DNA from: Paludibacteraceae bacterium
GTDB lineage: Bacteria; Bacteroidota; Bacteroidia; Bacteroidales; Paludibacteraceae
NCBI GenBank assembly: GCA_017446455.1
Contig: JAFSQV010000084.1
Location: forward strand, 1-49,291
DNA: 49,291 nucleotides
Direction: 5' to 3'
Part shown: positions 41,803-49,291 of the stretch, piece after piece
Layout of the letters: each line of letters opens with the position of its first letter
Numbering within the stretch: position 1 is the first letter of the stretch
Made by a program: the position numbers and the translations under genes
The notes under the pieces: model-generated
Database searches by the model: none
What the model was told of the DNA's origin: nothing
Seen by the model: the letters and a program-made list of their open reading frames with translations, nothing else

Positions 41803-41830
41803 ATTGCTAATTGCTAATTGGTAATTGGTG
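41803..41830. repeat. 7-bp-period array covering the rsgA start codon
   Basis: Heptamers attgcta, attgcta, attggta, attggtg. The last heptamer contains the TTG (41825) and GTG (41828) start candidates of rsgA. Confidence 0.82.
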
Positions 41831-42766
41831 AGGGGACTCGTCATTAAATCTACGGGCAGCAGTTACATCGTCCGGATGAACGATGGTTCGGATGCGGAGT
41901 GTCATATCAAGGGCAATTTCCGCATCCGAGGCATCCGTAGCACCAATCCGGTAGCCGTCGGAGACTTGGTGGAGATACAAACTCTTTCTGACGGCACGAA
42001 TTGGATCAAAGAGATCGAAGAGCGGCGGAATTATATCATCCGCAAATCCACTAACCTCAGCAAAGAGAGTCATATCTTAGCTGCCAACATCGACCAGGTG
42101 GCGCTTATCGTCACCATCAATCACCCTGTCACTTCCACTACCTTCATTGACCGTTTCCTGGCAACCTGCGAGGCGTATCGCGTGCGCGCGTACCTTATTT
42201 TCAATAAGACCGACCTGCTCACCGACGAAGAACTCGCGCAACTCGACGAACTGCGTGCGCTCTATGAGTCGCTCGACTATCCCACCCTCGCCATCAGCGC
42301 AAAGCAACTAAACGCCGAAGGCAATACACGCGAAGCTTTAACTGCCCTGCTTACGGGCAAAACGACGCTCTTTAGCGGTAATTCCGGCGTAGGCAAATCT
42401 ACACTGCTGAACGCGCTCTTCGGCAAGGAACTCACGCGCACCGGCAAGATATCCGACGCGCATGACACGGGTATGCATACCACCACCTTCTCGGAGATGT
42501 ATTTCCTGCCTCAAGGCGGTGCAGTCATTGACACCCCGGGTATCAAGGGTTTTGGTACCATCGACTTCGAGAAAGAAGAGGTGAGTCATTATTTCCAGGA
42601 GATCTTCCGTGTCGGCCGAGACTGCCGTTTCAGCAACTGTACCCATACTTCCGAACCGGGCTGCGCCGTGCAGGAGGCCGTAATAAAAGGATCCATAGCG
42701 ATCTCTCGCTATGAATCCTACTTATCTATTCTCAACGATTCTACAGAAGGAAAGTATCGAGGGTAG
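41828..42766 (+). CDS. rsgA: Ribosome biogenesis GTPase RsgA
   Basis: The protein has about 312 residues and is a circularly permuted GTPase that matures the 30S subunit. An OB fold comes first (RGLVIKSTGSSYIVRMNDGSDAECHIKGNFR). The G4 motif FNKTD precedes G1 GNSGVGKSTLLNALFG and G3 DTPGIKGFG. A C-terminal zinc site CRFSNCTHTSEPGCAV follows. No ATG is suitable; GTG 41828, or TTG one codon earlier, is the start, and both lie in a heptamer repeat. The 3' end overlaps the convergent korB gene by 26 bp. Confidence 0.95.
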   Translation: MRGLVIKSTGSSYIVRMNDGSDAECHIKGNFRIRGIRSTNPVAVGDLVEIQTLSDGTNWIKEIEERRNYIIRKSTNLSKESHILAANIDQVALIVTINHPVTSTTFIDRFLATCEAYRVRAYLIFNKTDLLTDEELAQLDELRALYESLDYPTLAISAKQLNAEGNTREALTALLTGKTTLFSGNSGVGKSTLLNALFGKELTRTGKISDAHDTGMHTTTFSEMYFLPQGGAVIDTPGIKGFGTIDFEKEEVSHYFQEIFRVGRDCRFSNCTHTSEPGCAVQEAVIKGSIAISRYESYLSILNDSTEGKYRG

Positions 42767-43784
42767 CCGTTAGTTCGTCAAAACTCTTGGCTTTCGATTT
42801 TTCCCGTATTGCTGCGATCTGGTTGTTCACCGCCTGGTCGTACGTGTCTGCTTCTACGCTTCGGATAACACCGAGAGCGATAGGCAACTCATCACTTGTA
42901 CATTGTACATCGTCCCTTTGTACTTCCGTAAAACGGTCTTGGCCCATCAGGCCCAACAGACGGTGCAGCGTCGGATCGGGCTGCGTAGCGTCGTGCGTCA
43001 GCACGCGCGGGTCGTCAGCAGAAACGACGATCATCTTTGGCACGAAGGTCACAGGGTCGATCTCCACCGCCAGACCTTTGTCATTGTTAGCGCCGAAAAT
43101 CATCTTCTCGCCGTGCTTGAGGATGATGCTATGCTCTGCGCGCTGCTCGCGGTCAGCAATCCAGGCGTGCGTGCCGTTGTTGAAGATCACGCAGTTGACG
43201 AGACACTCCACGATCGAGCATCCTTTATGCTGCTGTGCAGCTACGAGGCAGTCCACCGTCGTCGGCATATCGACATCCAGCGTGCGGGCAAAGAACGTAC
43301 CTCCGGCGCCGAGCACTAACTGCGCCGGCACAAACGGGCGTTCTACCGTACCAAACGGAGAAGATTTGGACACAAAGCCCTTCGGGCTTGTAGGCGAGTA
43401 CTGACCCTTTGTAAGACCATAGATGCGGTTGTTGAACATGCATACATTCAGGTCCACGTTTCGGCGTATTTCATGGATAAAATGGTTTCCTCCGATAGCC
43501 AGACAGTCACCATCTCCGCTCATTTGCCAAACGGTGAGTTCCGGATGCGAGGTCTTCACGCCGGTAGCTATCGCGCCGCCGCGGCCGTGGATGGTATTGA
43601 ATCCGTAGGTGTTGAGGTAATGCGGCATGCGGCTGGAACAACCGATGCCGGAGATGACTGCCACTTCGTGCGTCGGGATACCTATCTGCGCCATGGCTTT
43701 CTGCAGCGCCATACATATCGCATGGTCACCGCAACCCGGGCAGAAACGAACGTATTGGTCGGATTTAAAATCACTTGCTTGCAT
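42741..43784 (-). CDS. korB: 2-oxoacid:ferredoxin oxidoreductase, beta (TPP-binding) subunit
   Basis: The protein has 347 residues. RFCPGCGDHAICMALQKAM near residue 13, GIGCSSRMPHYLNTYGFNTIHGRGGAIATGVK and the TPP motif GDGDCLAIGGNHFIHEIRRNVDLNVCMFNN are typical of KorB/OorB-type subunits. With KorA it would oxidise 2-oxoglutarate (or another 2-oxoacid) to acyl-CoA while reducing ferredoxin, usually for anaerobic carbon metabolism. The exact substrate cannot be told from sequence alone. An in-frame 7-bp array near the C-terminus encodes EVQRDDVQCTSDE (about residue 290-302), between the conserved core and the last helix. Confidence 0.93.
   Translation of the reverse strand: MQASDFKSDQYVRFCPGCGDHAICMALQKAMAQIGIPTHEVAVISGIGCSSRMPHYLNTYGFNTIHGRGGAIATGVKTSHPELTVWQMSGDGDCLAIGGNHFIHEIRRNVDLNVCMFNNRIYGLTKGQYSPTSPKGFVSKSSPFGTVERPFVPAQLVLGAGGTFFARTLDVDMPTTVDCLVAAQQHKGCSIVECLVNCVIFNNGTHAWIADREQRAEHSIILKHGEKMIFGANNDKGLAVEIDPVTFVPKMIVVSADDPRVLTHDATQPDPTLHRLLGLMGQDRFTEVQRDDVQCTSDELPIALGVIRSVEADTYDQAVNNQIAAIREKSKAKSFDELTATLDTFLL
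42896..42923 (-). repeat. 7-bp-period array inside korB
   Basis: Heptamers ttgtaca, ttgtaca, tcgtccc, tttgtac. The order ttgtaca-tcgtccc-tttgt also occurs in the metallopeptidase array (26310-26328). Confidence 0.78.
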
Positions 43785-45636
43785 AGTCTACTATCCTTTC
43801 TACAGCAAACGGCTGTCCTTGAATTTCGTTATATTGTTCAAATTGAATATCCGGGAATTGTGAACGGAGATAAGCTGCGAACTGACCCGTATTCAATTCG
43901 CAAACTATTATTCGCTTGTATTGACTGAGTACATCGCGGGTATTACGCGGTAGCGGACAGATATAGTTGAACTGCGCCAAATCGCATCCTAAAGCGTTCG
44001 CCGCGGCATGTAAATGACCTTCCGTACTACCCCATCCGACCAAGAGCGTTTCACTCATTGGTGATTGGTCATTGGTGATTTGTGATTTAATGACTTTGAG
44101 GTCAGGAATGGAGTTGGCTATCTGCTCAATCTTATGCTTGCGGGCCATGACCATGGTCTCGTGGTTCTCCGGATTCGTGGAGATAGTTCCTTTCTCAGCA
44201 TCACGCTCCAAACCGATATTGCGGTGCTCGAAACCTTCCACACCCGGGAAAGCCCAGTAGCGCACGCCGCGTTCGTCGCGGAGCGCCGGATTGAAATGCC
44301 CTTTTAGTTCTTCGGGTACGGTCTGCGGATGAATTTCCGGCAGGTCAGCCAGTTGAGGAATTCGCCAGAGTGCCGTTCCATTCGCCAAGTAGGTGTCGGT
44401 AAGCAGAATGACCGGTGTCATATTCTCCAACGCGATCTTACATGCCTCGTAGGCGAAGTCGAAGCAGTTAGCACTGCTTGAAGCGGCCAAAACGACCGCC
44501 GGGCACTCGCCATTACGGCCGTAGAGGGCTTGGAGCAAGTCCGTCTGCTCGGTCTTCGTTGGCAGTCCCGTACTCGGTCCGCCGCGCTGCACATCGACCA
44601 CTACCAGCGGCAGTTCGGCCATCACAGCCAGACCTATCGCTTCGGATTTAAGACTCAGACCCGGGCCGGAAGTCGTTGTACAAGCCAAGTCACCGGCGAA
44701 AGCCGCACCGATAGCCGTACAAACACCGGCGATCTCGTCCTCCGCCTGCACCGCCATGACGTTCATGTCCTTGCGCGCCGCGAGTTCATGGAGGATATCC
44801 GTAGCGGGCGTGATAGGATACGAACCAAGGAAGAGGTGCTTGCCGGCTTTCTCTGCCGCGGCGATGAGTCCCCAAGCCGTGGCTTTATTGCCGGCGATGG
44901 AGGTGTATCGACCATGTGCCTCGGAGGGCTTACCGTCTAAATGTATCTGGTTGATGGAAAGCGCGAGGTTCTGGCCGTAGTTGTAGCCATCGACTATGAC
45001 TTTCGTGTTCGGCGCGATGAGGGCCGGCTTTTTCTTGAACTTGTCTTCGAGCAGGTGAATCGCCTTCTCCATCGGTTCGTCGAAGAGCCAGTAGATGAGG
45101 CCGAGCGCGAACATGTTACGGCACTTGAGGATGGACTTATTATCCATACCCGAGTCCTTGAGGGCCTCTTTGGTCAGCGTCGTCAGGGCTACCGGCACGA
45201 TCTGTACGGACTCAGGGATGCCGAGTTCCGTGAACGGATTGTCCGTGTGATAGAGCGCCTTCTCGAGGTCTTTATCGGTGAGCGCGTCGGTGTCCACTAT
45301 GACCACGGCGTTACGGTGATAAAGGGCAAAATGATCATCGAAATGCGCCTGCGGATGGTTGAAATGCGAACCTAAGGTACATACCTTCAACGCCGCGGCA
45401 TTCATCGCGACGAGCACGTCGGCTTTGTCGCCGGGCGTATAGACCTCACTGCCTAACTCTACTTGAAAACCACTCACGCCGCCTAAGGTACCTTGCGGCG
45501 CACGTATCTCCGCCGGGAAGTCCGGCAAAGTAGAGATCTCGTGACCTAATTCGGCAGCCAACTGGGCAAACATGTTACCCGTAAGCTGCATTCCGTCGCC
45601 CGAGTCTCCACAAAAACGTACTACGATATTTTTCAC
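43771..45636 (-). CDS. korA: 2-oxoacid:acceptor oxidoreductase, fused gamma-alpha subunit
   Basis: The protein has 621 residues. The gamma domain comes first (VVRFCGDSGDGMQLTGNMFAQLAAELG..., about 1-190), then the alpha (pyrimidine-binding and domain II) region (LFLGSYPITPATDILHELAARKDMNVMAVQAEDEIAGVCTAIGAAFAGDLACTTTSGPGLSLKSEAIGLAVMAELPLVVVDVQRGGPSTGLPTKTEQTDL). It partners with KorB; the genes overlap by 14 bp. No separate ferredoxin-like delta subunit is present, consistent with the two-subunit type. A 7-bp array (44057-44091) is translated in the linker before the last domain (KSQITNDQSPMSE). Confidence 0.94.
   Translation of the reverse strand: MKNIVVRFCGDSGDGMQLTGNMFAQLAAELGHEISTLPDFPAEIRAPQGTLGGVSGFQVELGSEVYTPGDKADVLVAMNAAALKVCTLGSHFNHPQAHFDDHFALYHRNAVVIVDTDALTDKDLEKALYHTDNPFTELGIPESVQIVPVALTTLTKEALKDSGMDNKSILKCRNMFALGLIYWLFDEPMEKAIHLLEDKFKKKPALIAPNTKVIVDGYNYGQNLALSINQIHLDGKPSEAHGRYTSIAGNKATAWGLIAAAEKAGKHLFLGSYPITPATDILHELAARKDMNVMAVQAEDEIAGVCTAIGAAFAGDLACTTTSGPGLSLKSEAIGLAVMAELPLVVVDVQRGGPSTGLPTKTEQTDLLQALYGRNGECPAVVLAASSSANCFDFAYEACKIALENMTPVILLTDTYLANGTALWRIPQLADLPEIHPQTVPEELKGHFNPALRDERGVRYWAFPGVEGFEHRNIGLERDAEKGTISTNPENHETMVMARKHKIEQIANSIPDLKVIKSQITNDQSPMSETLLVGWGSTEGHLHAAANALGCDLAQFNYICPLPRNTRDVLSQYKRIIVCELNTGQFAAYLRSQFPDIQFEQYNEIQGQPFAVERIVDYASK
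44057..44091 (-). repeat. 7-bp-period array inside korA
   Basis: Heptamers attggtg, attggtc, attggtg, atttgtg, atttaat on the + strand, in frame on the minus strand as IKSQITNDQSPM. Confidence 0.8.
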
Positions 45637-45664
45637 AACTATAGATTAATTGTTAAATTTTGCG

Positions 45665-45695
45665 CAAAGTTACGAATTTATTTTGATATGTGCAA
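45665..45695 (-). promoter_or_regulatory. Promoter of the korAB operon
   Basis: Minus strand: TTGCACAT (45688-45695), 15 bp, TAACTTTG (45665-45672). The -33 element overlaps that of the divergent lepA promoter. Confidence 0.85.
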
Positions 45696-45712
45696 ATTTT
45701 TTTATACCTTTG
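45683..45712 (+). promoter_or_regulatory. Promoter of lepA
   Basis: TTGATATG (45683-45690), 14 bp, TACCTTTG (45705-45712). The 13-bp sequence TTGATATGTGCAA (45683-45695) serves as the -33 region here and, read on the other strand, for korA. Confidence 0.8.
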
Positions 45713-45744
45713 CAGCCGAATTTAGTTTGGGTAAATAGGATTTA

Positions 45745-47520
45745 ATGGATAAGATACGAAATTTCTGTATAATTGCGCATATCGACCATGGTAAAAGTAC
45801 CCTGGCGGATCGTATGTTGGAGTTGACGGGCACGGTGGATGCACGCAACATGGAGAACCAGGTTCTGGACGATATGGACCTGGAGAAAGAGCGCGGCATC
45901 ACCATCAAGAGCCATGCTATCCAAATGGACCATAAGGGTTTTACCCTTAACCTCATCGATACTCCGGGACACGTGGATTTTAGCTATGAGGTAAGCCGCT
46001 CTATCGCGGCCTGCGAGGGTGCGGTGCTTGTGGTGGACGCTACGCAAGGCGTGCAGGCGCAGACAATCAGTAACTTGTATATGGCGATTGAGCACGACTT
46101 GGAGATCATCCCCGTGCTCAATAAATGCGACATGCCGAACGCCATGCCCGAGCGCGTGGAGGATGAGATTGTAGATCTCTTGGGCTGCAAGCGCGAGGAT
46201 ATACTGCGCTGCTCGGCAAAGACGGGCGAAGGTGTACCGGAGATCTTAGACGCGATCATCGAGCGCATCCCTGCGCCGGTAGGTGATCCGAACGCGCCGC
46301 TGCAGTGCCTCGTCTTCGACTCGGTCTTCAATTCCTTCCGCGGTATCATCGCTTATTTCAAGGTTGTCAACGGCACGATGCACACCGGCGACCACGTGCG
46401 TTTTGTGAACACCGGCAAGGAGTACGACGCCGATGAAATCGGTATTCTGCGGCTTGACATGAGTCCACGCAAGAGTATCAGCGCCGGCAATGTGGGATAT
46501 ATTATCTCTGGTATCAAAACCAGTACGGAGGTAAAGGTAGGCGACACGATCACGCATGTCGCGCGGCCTTGTGAGAAAGCGATTGACGGCTTCGAAGAAG
46601 CCATGCCGATGGTCTTTGCCGGTGTCTATCCGATCGAGAGCGAGGATTATGAGGACTTGCGCGCGAGTCTGGAGAAATTGCAACTCAATGACGCGAGTCT
46701 GACCTTCCAGCCGGAGAGTTCGATGGCCTTAGGTTTTGGTTTCCGTTGCGGATTCTTGGGTCTATTGCACATGGAGATCGTGCAGGAGCGTCTCGACCGC
46801 GAGTTCAATATGGACGTCATCACCACCGTGCCGAACGTAAGTTATAATGTCTATACCAAGGACGGCAACATGATCGAGGTGCATAACCCTGCCGGCATGC
46901 CGGACTTGACGGAGATAGACCGCATCGAAGAGCCGTATATCCGCGCGAGTGTGATCACTACGGCCGACTATATCGGACCGATCATGACACTCTGCCTCGG
47001 CAAACGCGGCGAGTTGGTGAAACAGGCATATATATCCGGCAACCGCATGGAGTTGCTCTTCGACATGCCGCTCGGTGAGATTGTCATTGACTTCTACGAT
47101 AAGCTGAAATCCATCAGTAAGGGCTACGCGTCCTTCGAGTGGCACATGAACGGATTCCGGCCGTCGAACCTCGTCAAACTGGATATTCTGCTGAACGGCG
47201 AGCAGGTCGATGCCCTCTCTACCCTCACCCACCGGGACAATGCCGTGGACTTCGGACGTCGCATGTGCGAGAAGCTCAAAGAGCTATTGCCGCGTCAGCA
47301 ATTCGATATTGCGATTCAGGCGGCAATCGGTGCGAAGATAATTGCACGCGAAACCGTAAAGCAGGTTCGCAAGGATGTGTTGGCGAAATGTTACGGCGGT
47401 GACGTGAGCCGTAAGCGTAAGTTGCTCGAGAAGCAGAAACGCGGAAAGAAGCGTATGAAGCAGATCGGAAATGTGGAAGTGCCGCAGAAAGCCTTCCTCG
47501 CCGTCCTCAAATTGGACTAA
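45745..47520 (+). CDS. lepA: Elongation factor 4 (LepA)
   Basis: The protein has 591 residues and is a translational GTPase that binds stalled or initiating ribosomes. G1 [14 protein letters not shown] (about 9-22), G2 [12 protein letters not shown]3 [11 protein letters not shown], and G4 NKCDMPNA are present. These are followed by the EF-G-like domains and the LepA-specific C-terminal domain ([93 protein letters not shown]). Length and order are normal. A strong terminator follows. Confidence 0.98.
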   Translation: MDKIRNFCIIAHIDHGKSTLADRMLELTGTVDARNMENQVLDDMDLEKERGITIKSHAIQMDHKGFTLNLIDTPGHVDFSYEVSRSIAACEGAVLVVDATQGVQAQTISNLYMAIEHDLEIIPVLNKCDMPNAMPERVEDEIVDLLGCKREDILRCSAKTGEGVPEILDAIIERIPAPVGDPNAPLQCLVFDSVFNSFRGIIAYFKVVNGTMHTGDHVRFVNTGKEYDADEIGILRLDMSPRKSISAGNVGYIISGIKTSTEVKVGDTITHVARPCEKAIDGFEEAMPMVFAGVYPIESEDYEDLRASLEKLQLNDASLTFQPESSMALGFGFRCGFLGLLHMEIVQERLDREFNMDVITTVPNVSYNVYTKDGNMIEVHNPAGMPDLTEIDRIEEPYIRASVITTADYIGPIMTLCLGKRGELVKQAYISGNRMELLFDMPLGEIVIDFYDKLKSISKGYASFEWHMNGFRPSNLVKLDILLNGEQVDALSTLTHRDNAVDFGRRMCEKLKELLPRQQFDIAIQAAIGAKIIARETVKQVRKDVLAKCYGGDVSRKRKLLEKQKRGKKRMKQIGNVEVPQKAFLAVLKLD

Positions 47521-47527
47521 ATCCACT

Positions 47528-47557
47528 AAATCTGCACCAGCGAGTGCAGATTTTTTT
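47528..47557 (+). terminator. Rho-independent terminator of lepA
   Basis: The stem AAATCTGCAC / GTGCAGATTT closes a 6-nt loop CAGCGA and runs into a T-tract. It starts 8 bp after the lepA stop. Confidence 0.9.
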
Positions 47558-47638
47558 ATACCTCGGACACTTTTAGTACGGCTGTATAAAACATCCCTTA
47601 CTATAGTATTGGATTGATGGTTTTGTGCAGTTTAGATT

Positions 47639-47732
47639 ATGAAAATTTGCGAAATAAGGTGTTTATAACCCATGAAAAATTGCAAAATAAGACGTTTATA
47701 AACTAAAAAAAATGCAAAATAAGATGATTCAC
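47639..47732 (+). repeat. Three helically phased direct repeats upstream of the DUF4143 ATPase gene
   Basis: The core GC(G/A)AAATAAG occurs at 47649, 47682 and 47714, 33 and 32 bp apart (about three helical turns). Copies 1 and 2 share about 32 bp (atgaaaattt... to ...gtttata). They lie immediately upstream of the promoter at 47733-47763 and look like binding sites for a regulator. Confidence 0.75.
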
Positions 47733-47763
47733 TTGCACATGTCATTTATTTTTAGTAATTTTG
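47733..47763 (+). promoter_or_regulatory. Promoter of the DUF4143 ATPase gene
   Basis: TTGCACAT (47733-47740), 15 bp, TAATTTTG (47756-47763). The -33 box begins directly at the end of the third direct repeat. Confidence 0.86.
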
Positions 47764-47787
47764 CGGCGATTTTAAAATTACTTCATT

Positions 47788-49068
47788 ATGCGGAACTTGG
47801 AAACGATCTTGTCAGATCAACGTCAGGAACTATTAAATACGGATTGTAAGGCTCTTTTGAGCAGGCAGGAAGAAAAGCAAATTGACTTAGATAGTAAGTT
47901 GGCTCAGGTTGTTATCGGAGTCCGCCGTAGTGGCAAATCCATGTTATGCCAGAAAGTGTTACTGGAAAGCAACGTTCGCTTTGCGTACGTCAATTTCGAC
48001 GATGAAAATTTGGCGGATATACAAGTTTCTGAACTGAACGACATTGTGGAAATGCTTTATCGAGTCTATGGAGATTTTACGCATTTGTTCATTGATGAAG
48101 TACAGAATGCTCCGCGTTGGCCGCTTTTTGTGAACAGGCTTATGCGCCAAGGGTTACATCTTATTTTGACCGGAAGTAACGCTAACTTGCTGAGCGATGA
48201 ACTGATCACGCATCTAACCGGCAGATACCATGAGATTCGGCTTTTTCCTTTTTCGTATGAAGAATACTGCCGTATAAAGAATGTGGACATTGCAGGTCTG
48301 CATACAAAGGCTATCGGCTTGCGCGGATACGCGTTGAATGAATATCTCAAAGATGGAGGCTTCCCGGAAACGATGGATGGTTCGATTGATAAGACCGCCT
48401 ATACTAAAGCGCTGCTGGAAACCATCATAAAGAAGGATATTTGCAAGCGTTACAAAGTGCGATACCCGGCTTCACTTAGGCAGGTGGCTGACACGGTCAT
48501 TGATAATTTCTGTCAAGAAATCAAGTTTGAAGAGATCCGCGAGAAATACGCTATTCGTTCTGTCCAAACGGTAAAAAACTATGTCTCATATCTGAATACG
48601 GCTTACCTGGCGCGTGTGTTGCATAAATATTCGTTCAAAAGTGTAGAGCGGCAAACGAACTTGAAAGAATACATTATAGATAATGCTTTTTTGAGCAATC
48701 GGGAAAATACTTTACAACCGGAAAATTTAGGATGGCGATTAGAAAACGTGATTGCTATAGAATTGCTTCGTCGCCAGAAATATGCCGATGAGCAGTTATA
48801 TTACTTGCGCGAAAGTAATCGGTATGAAGTGGATTTTGTACGTACGCAGGCAAGCAAGGTTTTGGAACTGGTACAGGTGACGTATGATTTCAATAACCCT
48901 ACCACTAAACTTTTTAATCGTGAGATAGGTGGTCTTGTAAAAGCCTCCAAGAAAACTCATTGTGACCACTTAACGCTGATTGTTATGTACGGAGAGACAG
49001 GCATAATCGAACATGACGGCAAAAAGATCCGTGTAGTAAATGCCGCAGATTGGCTGCTCGGAAAGTAA
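47788..49068 (+). CDS. AAA-type ATPase with DUF4143 domain
   Basis: The protein has 426 residues. Walker A is GVRRSGKS (44-51), Walker B LFIDEVQNA near residue 100, sensor-1 LILTGSNANLLSDEL near 126. The C-terminal DUF4143 domain (LGWRLENVIAIELLRRQKYADEQLYYLRESNRYEVDFV) has a PD-(D/E)xK-like strand pattern with an E...EVDF end. A winged-helix-like middle (ATIRSVQTVKNYVSYLNTAYLAR type) lies between them. These proteins are very common and often duplicated in Bacteroidota; their job is not established. G+C is visibly lower than in the neighbouring genes, and an IS3-family element follows within about 90 bp, so acquisition is likely. Confidence 0.93.
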   Translation: MRNLETILSDQRQELLNTDCKALLSRQEEKQIDLDSKLAQVVIGVRRSGKSMLCQKVLLESNVRFAYVNFDDENLADIQVSELNDIVEMLYRVYGDFTHLFIDEVQNAPRWPLFVNRLMRQGLHLILTGSNANLLSDELITHLTGRYHEIRLFPFSYEEYCRIKNVDIAGLHTKAIGLRGYALNEYLKDGGFPETMDGSIDKTAYTKALLETIIKKDICKRYKVRYPASLRQVADTVIDNFCQEIKFEEIREKYAIRSVQTVKNYVSYLNTAYLARVLHKYSFKSVERQTNLKEYIIDNAFLSNRENTLQPENLGWRLENVIAIELLRRQKYADEQLYYLRESNRYEVDFVRTQASKVLELVQVTYDFNNPTTKLFNREIGGLVKASKKTHCDHLTLIVMYGETGIIEHDGKKIRVVNAADWLLGK

Positions 49069-49153
49069 TAAAACACATCCAAAGGTTACTTTTGCCCTCA
49101 CCGACACAAGACCGAGACAAGACCGACAAATGAAAAGTAAAAAAGCGGCAAAT

Positions 49154-49291
49154 TGTAATGAACCCCAAAAGTTGAACAAAAAACTTTTGGGGTATTTTAT
49201 GCTTAAAAAACATCCTTATGAAGAACGGTTGCTTGCCGTAAAATTATGTTTAGGAGGACGTCCTTTAAAGTCTGTAGCTCGTCAATTGGGC
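49154..49291 (+). mobile_element. Left end of an IS3-family (IS150-like) insertion sequence, cut by window edge
   Basis: A terminal TGTAATGAACCCCAAAAGTT is followed by its complement: ACCCCAAAAGTT (49162-49173) and AACTTTTGGGGT (49182-49193) form a 12-bp hairpin just upstream of orfA. IS150-group ends look like this. The right end is outside the window. Confidence 0.85.
49199..49291 (+). CDS. IS3-family transposase OrfA, helix-turn-helix N-terminus (partial)
   Basis: 31 codons are visible from the ATG at 49199 and the frame is open at the window end. HPYEERLLAVKLCLGGRPLKSVARQLG is the first helix-turn-helix of IS3/IS150-type OrfA proteins, which bind the IS ends. The hairpin just upstream (49162-49193) would block translation of read-through transcripts, a known control in IS elements. 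Whether the element is intact cannot be seen. Confidence 0.83.
   Translation, partial: MLKKHPYEERLLAVKLCLGGRPLKSVARQLG

Noticed and set aside
49086..49093. TACTTTTG as a promoter -7 box before the IS element
   Set aside because: No TTG lies at the -33 position that all other promoters in the window use, and the IS hairpin stands between it and orfA.

Overview
The window looks like chromosomal DNA from a member of the Bacteroidales, probably an uncultured gut-type lineage. The evidence is thirteen promoters with the Bacteroidota -7 box TAnnTTTG, starts without Shine-Dalgarno sequences, TonB-dependent receptors next to surface lipoproteins, a DUF1599 and BT_3928-type gene pair, and a K+-dependent membrane pyrophosphatase. 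Apart from the last 1.7 kb nothing looks recently acquired. Genus and species cannot be read from the sequence.

Layout. 1-1920 (minus) is the membrane pyrophosphatase hppA, cut by the window edge. 2078-7153 (plus) holds a carboxypeptidase-regulatory-domain protein, tRNA-Gly(CCC) directly followed by the RNase P RNA, a YihY/BrkB membrane protein, a periplasmic GH13 amylase and a small CWC-type zinc protein. 7150-12920 (minus) is a vitamin B12 uptake operon: cobalamin riboswitch, BtuB-like receptor, a long BtuG-like surface propeller, a DUF4465 protein and a BtuF-like binding lipoprotein. 12924-21539 (minus) is an exopolysaccharide/GDP-fucose operon: gmd, fcl, a deacetylase-like enzyme, two Wza-type lipoproteins, a Wzc-type tyrosine kinase with tyrosine-rich tails at both ends, and a DUF1846 protein.

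21742-22935 (plus) holds a small beta-barrel-like protein and queH. 22874-29630 (minus) holds a TonB receptor with Cys and His clusters, a lipoprotein metallopeptidase, and an 867-residue protein fusing an iron alcohol dehydrogenase (N-terminal) to an aldehyde dehydrogenase (C-terminal), the reverse of AdhE. 30070-32233 (plus) holds a DUF3667 protein and a PagL-like lipid A deacylase. 32258-34455 (minus) is a helical unknown and a GT2 glycosyltransferase. 34650-42766 (plus) is a mostly housekeeping run: waaA, hisS, DUF1599, DoxX/BT_3928, tpiA, gamma carbonic anhydrase, pyrH, frr, rsgA. 42741-45636 (minus) is a two-subunit 2-oxoacid:ferredoxin oxidoreductase. 45745-47520 (plus) is lepA with a clear terminator. 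47788 to the end is an AAA/DUF4143 ATPase with lower G+C and the left end of an IS3-family element.

The most unusual content is not one gene but several layers of small repeats. (1) Fifteen arrays have a 7-bp period; six lie between genes and nine lie in frame inside conserved genes. (2) A 74-bp structured element follows stop codons in the tpiA neighbourhood. (3) A GC-rich hairpin family is inserted in frame in queH (twice) and in the glycosyltransferase. (4) Twelve of thirteen promoters share an extended -33 element, TTGCRYAT-like, exactly 15 bp from TAnnTTTG. The main protein-level novelties are the reversed ADH-ALDH fusion, the enlarged BtuG-like protein and the Tyr-rich kinase tails.
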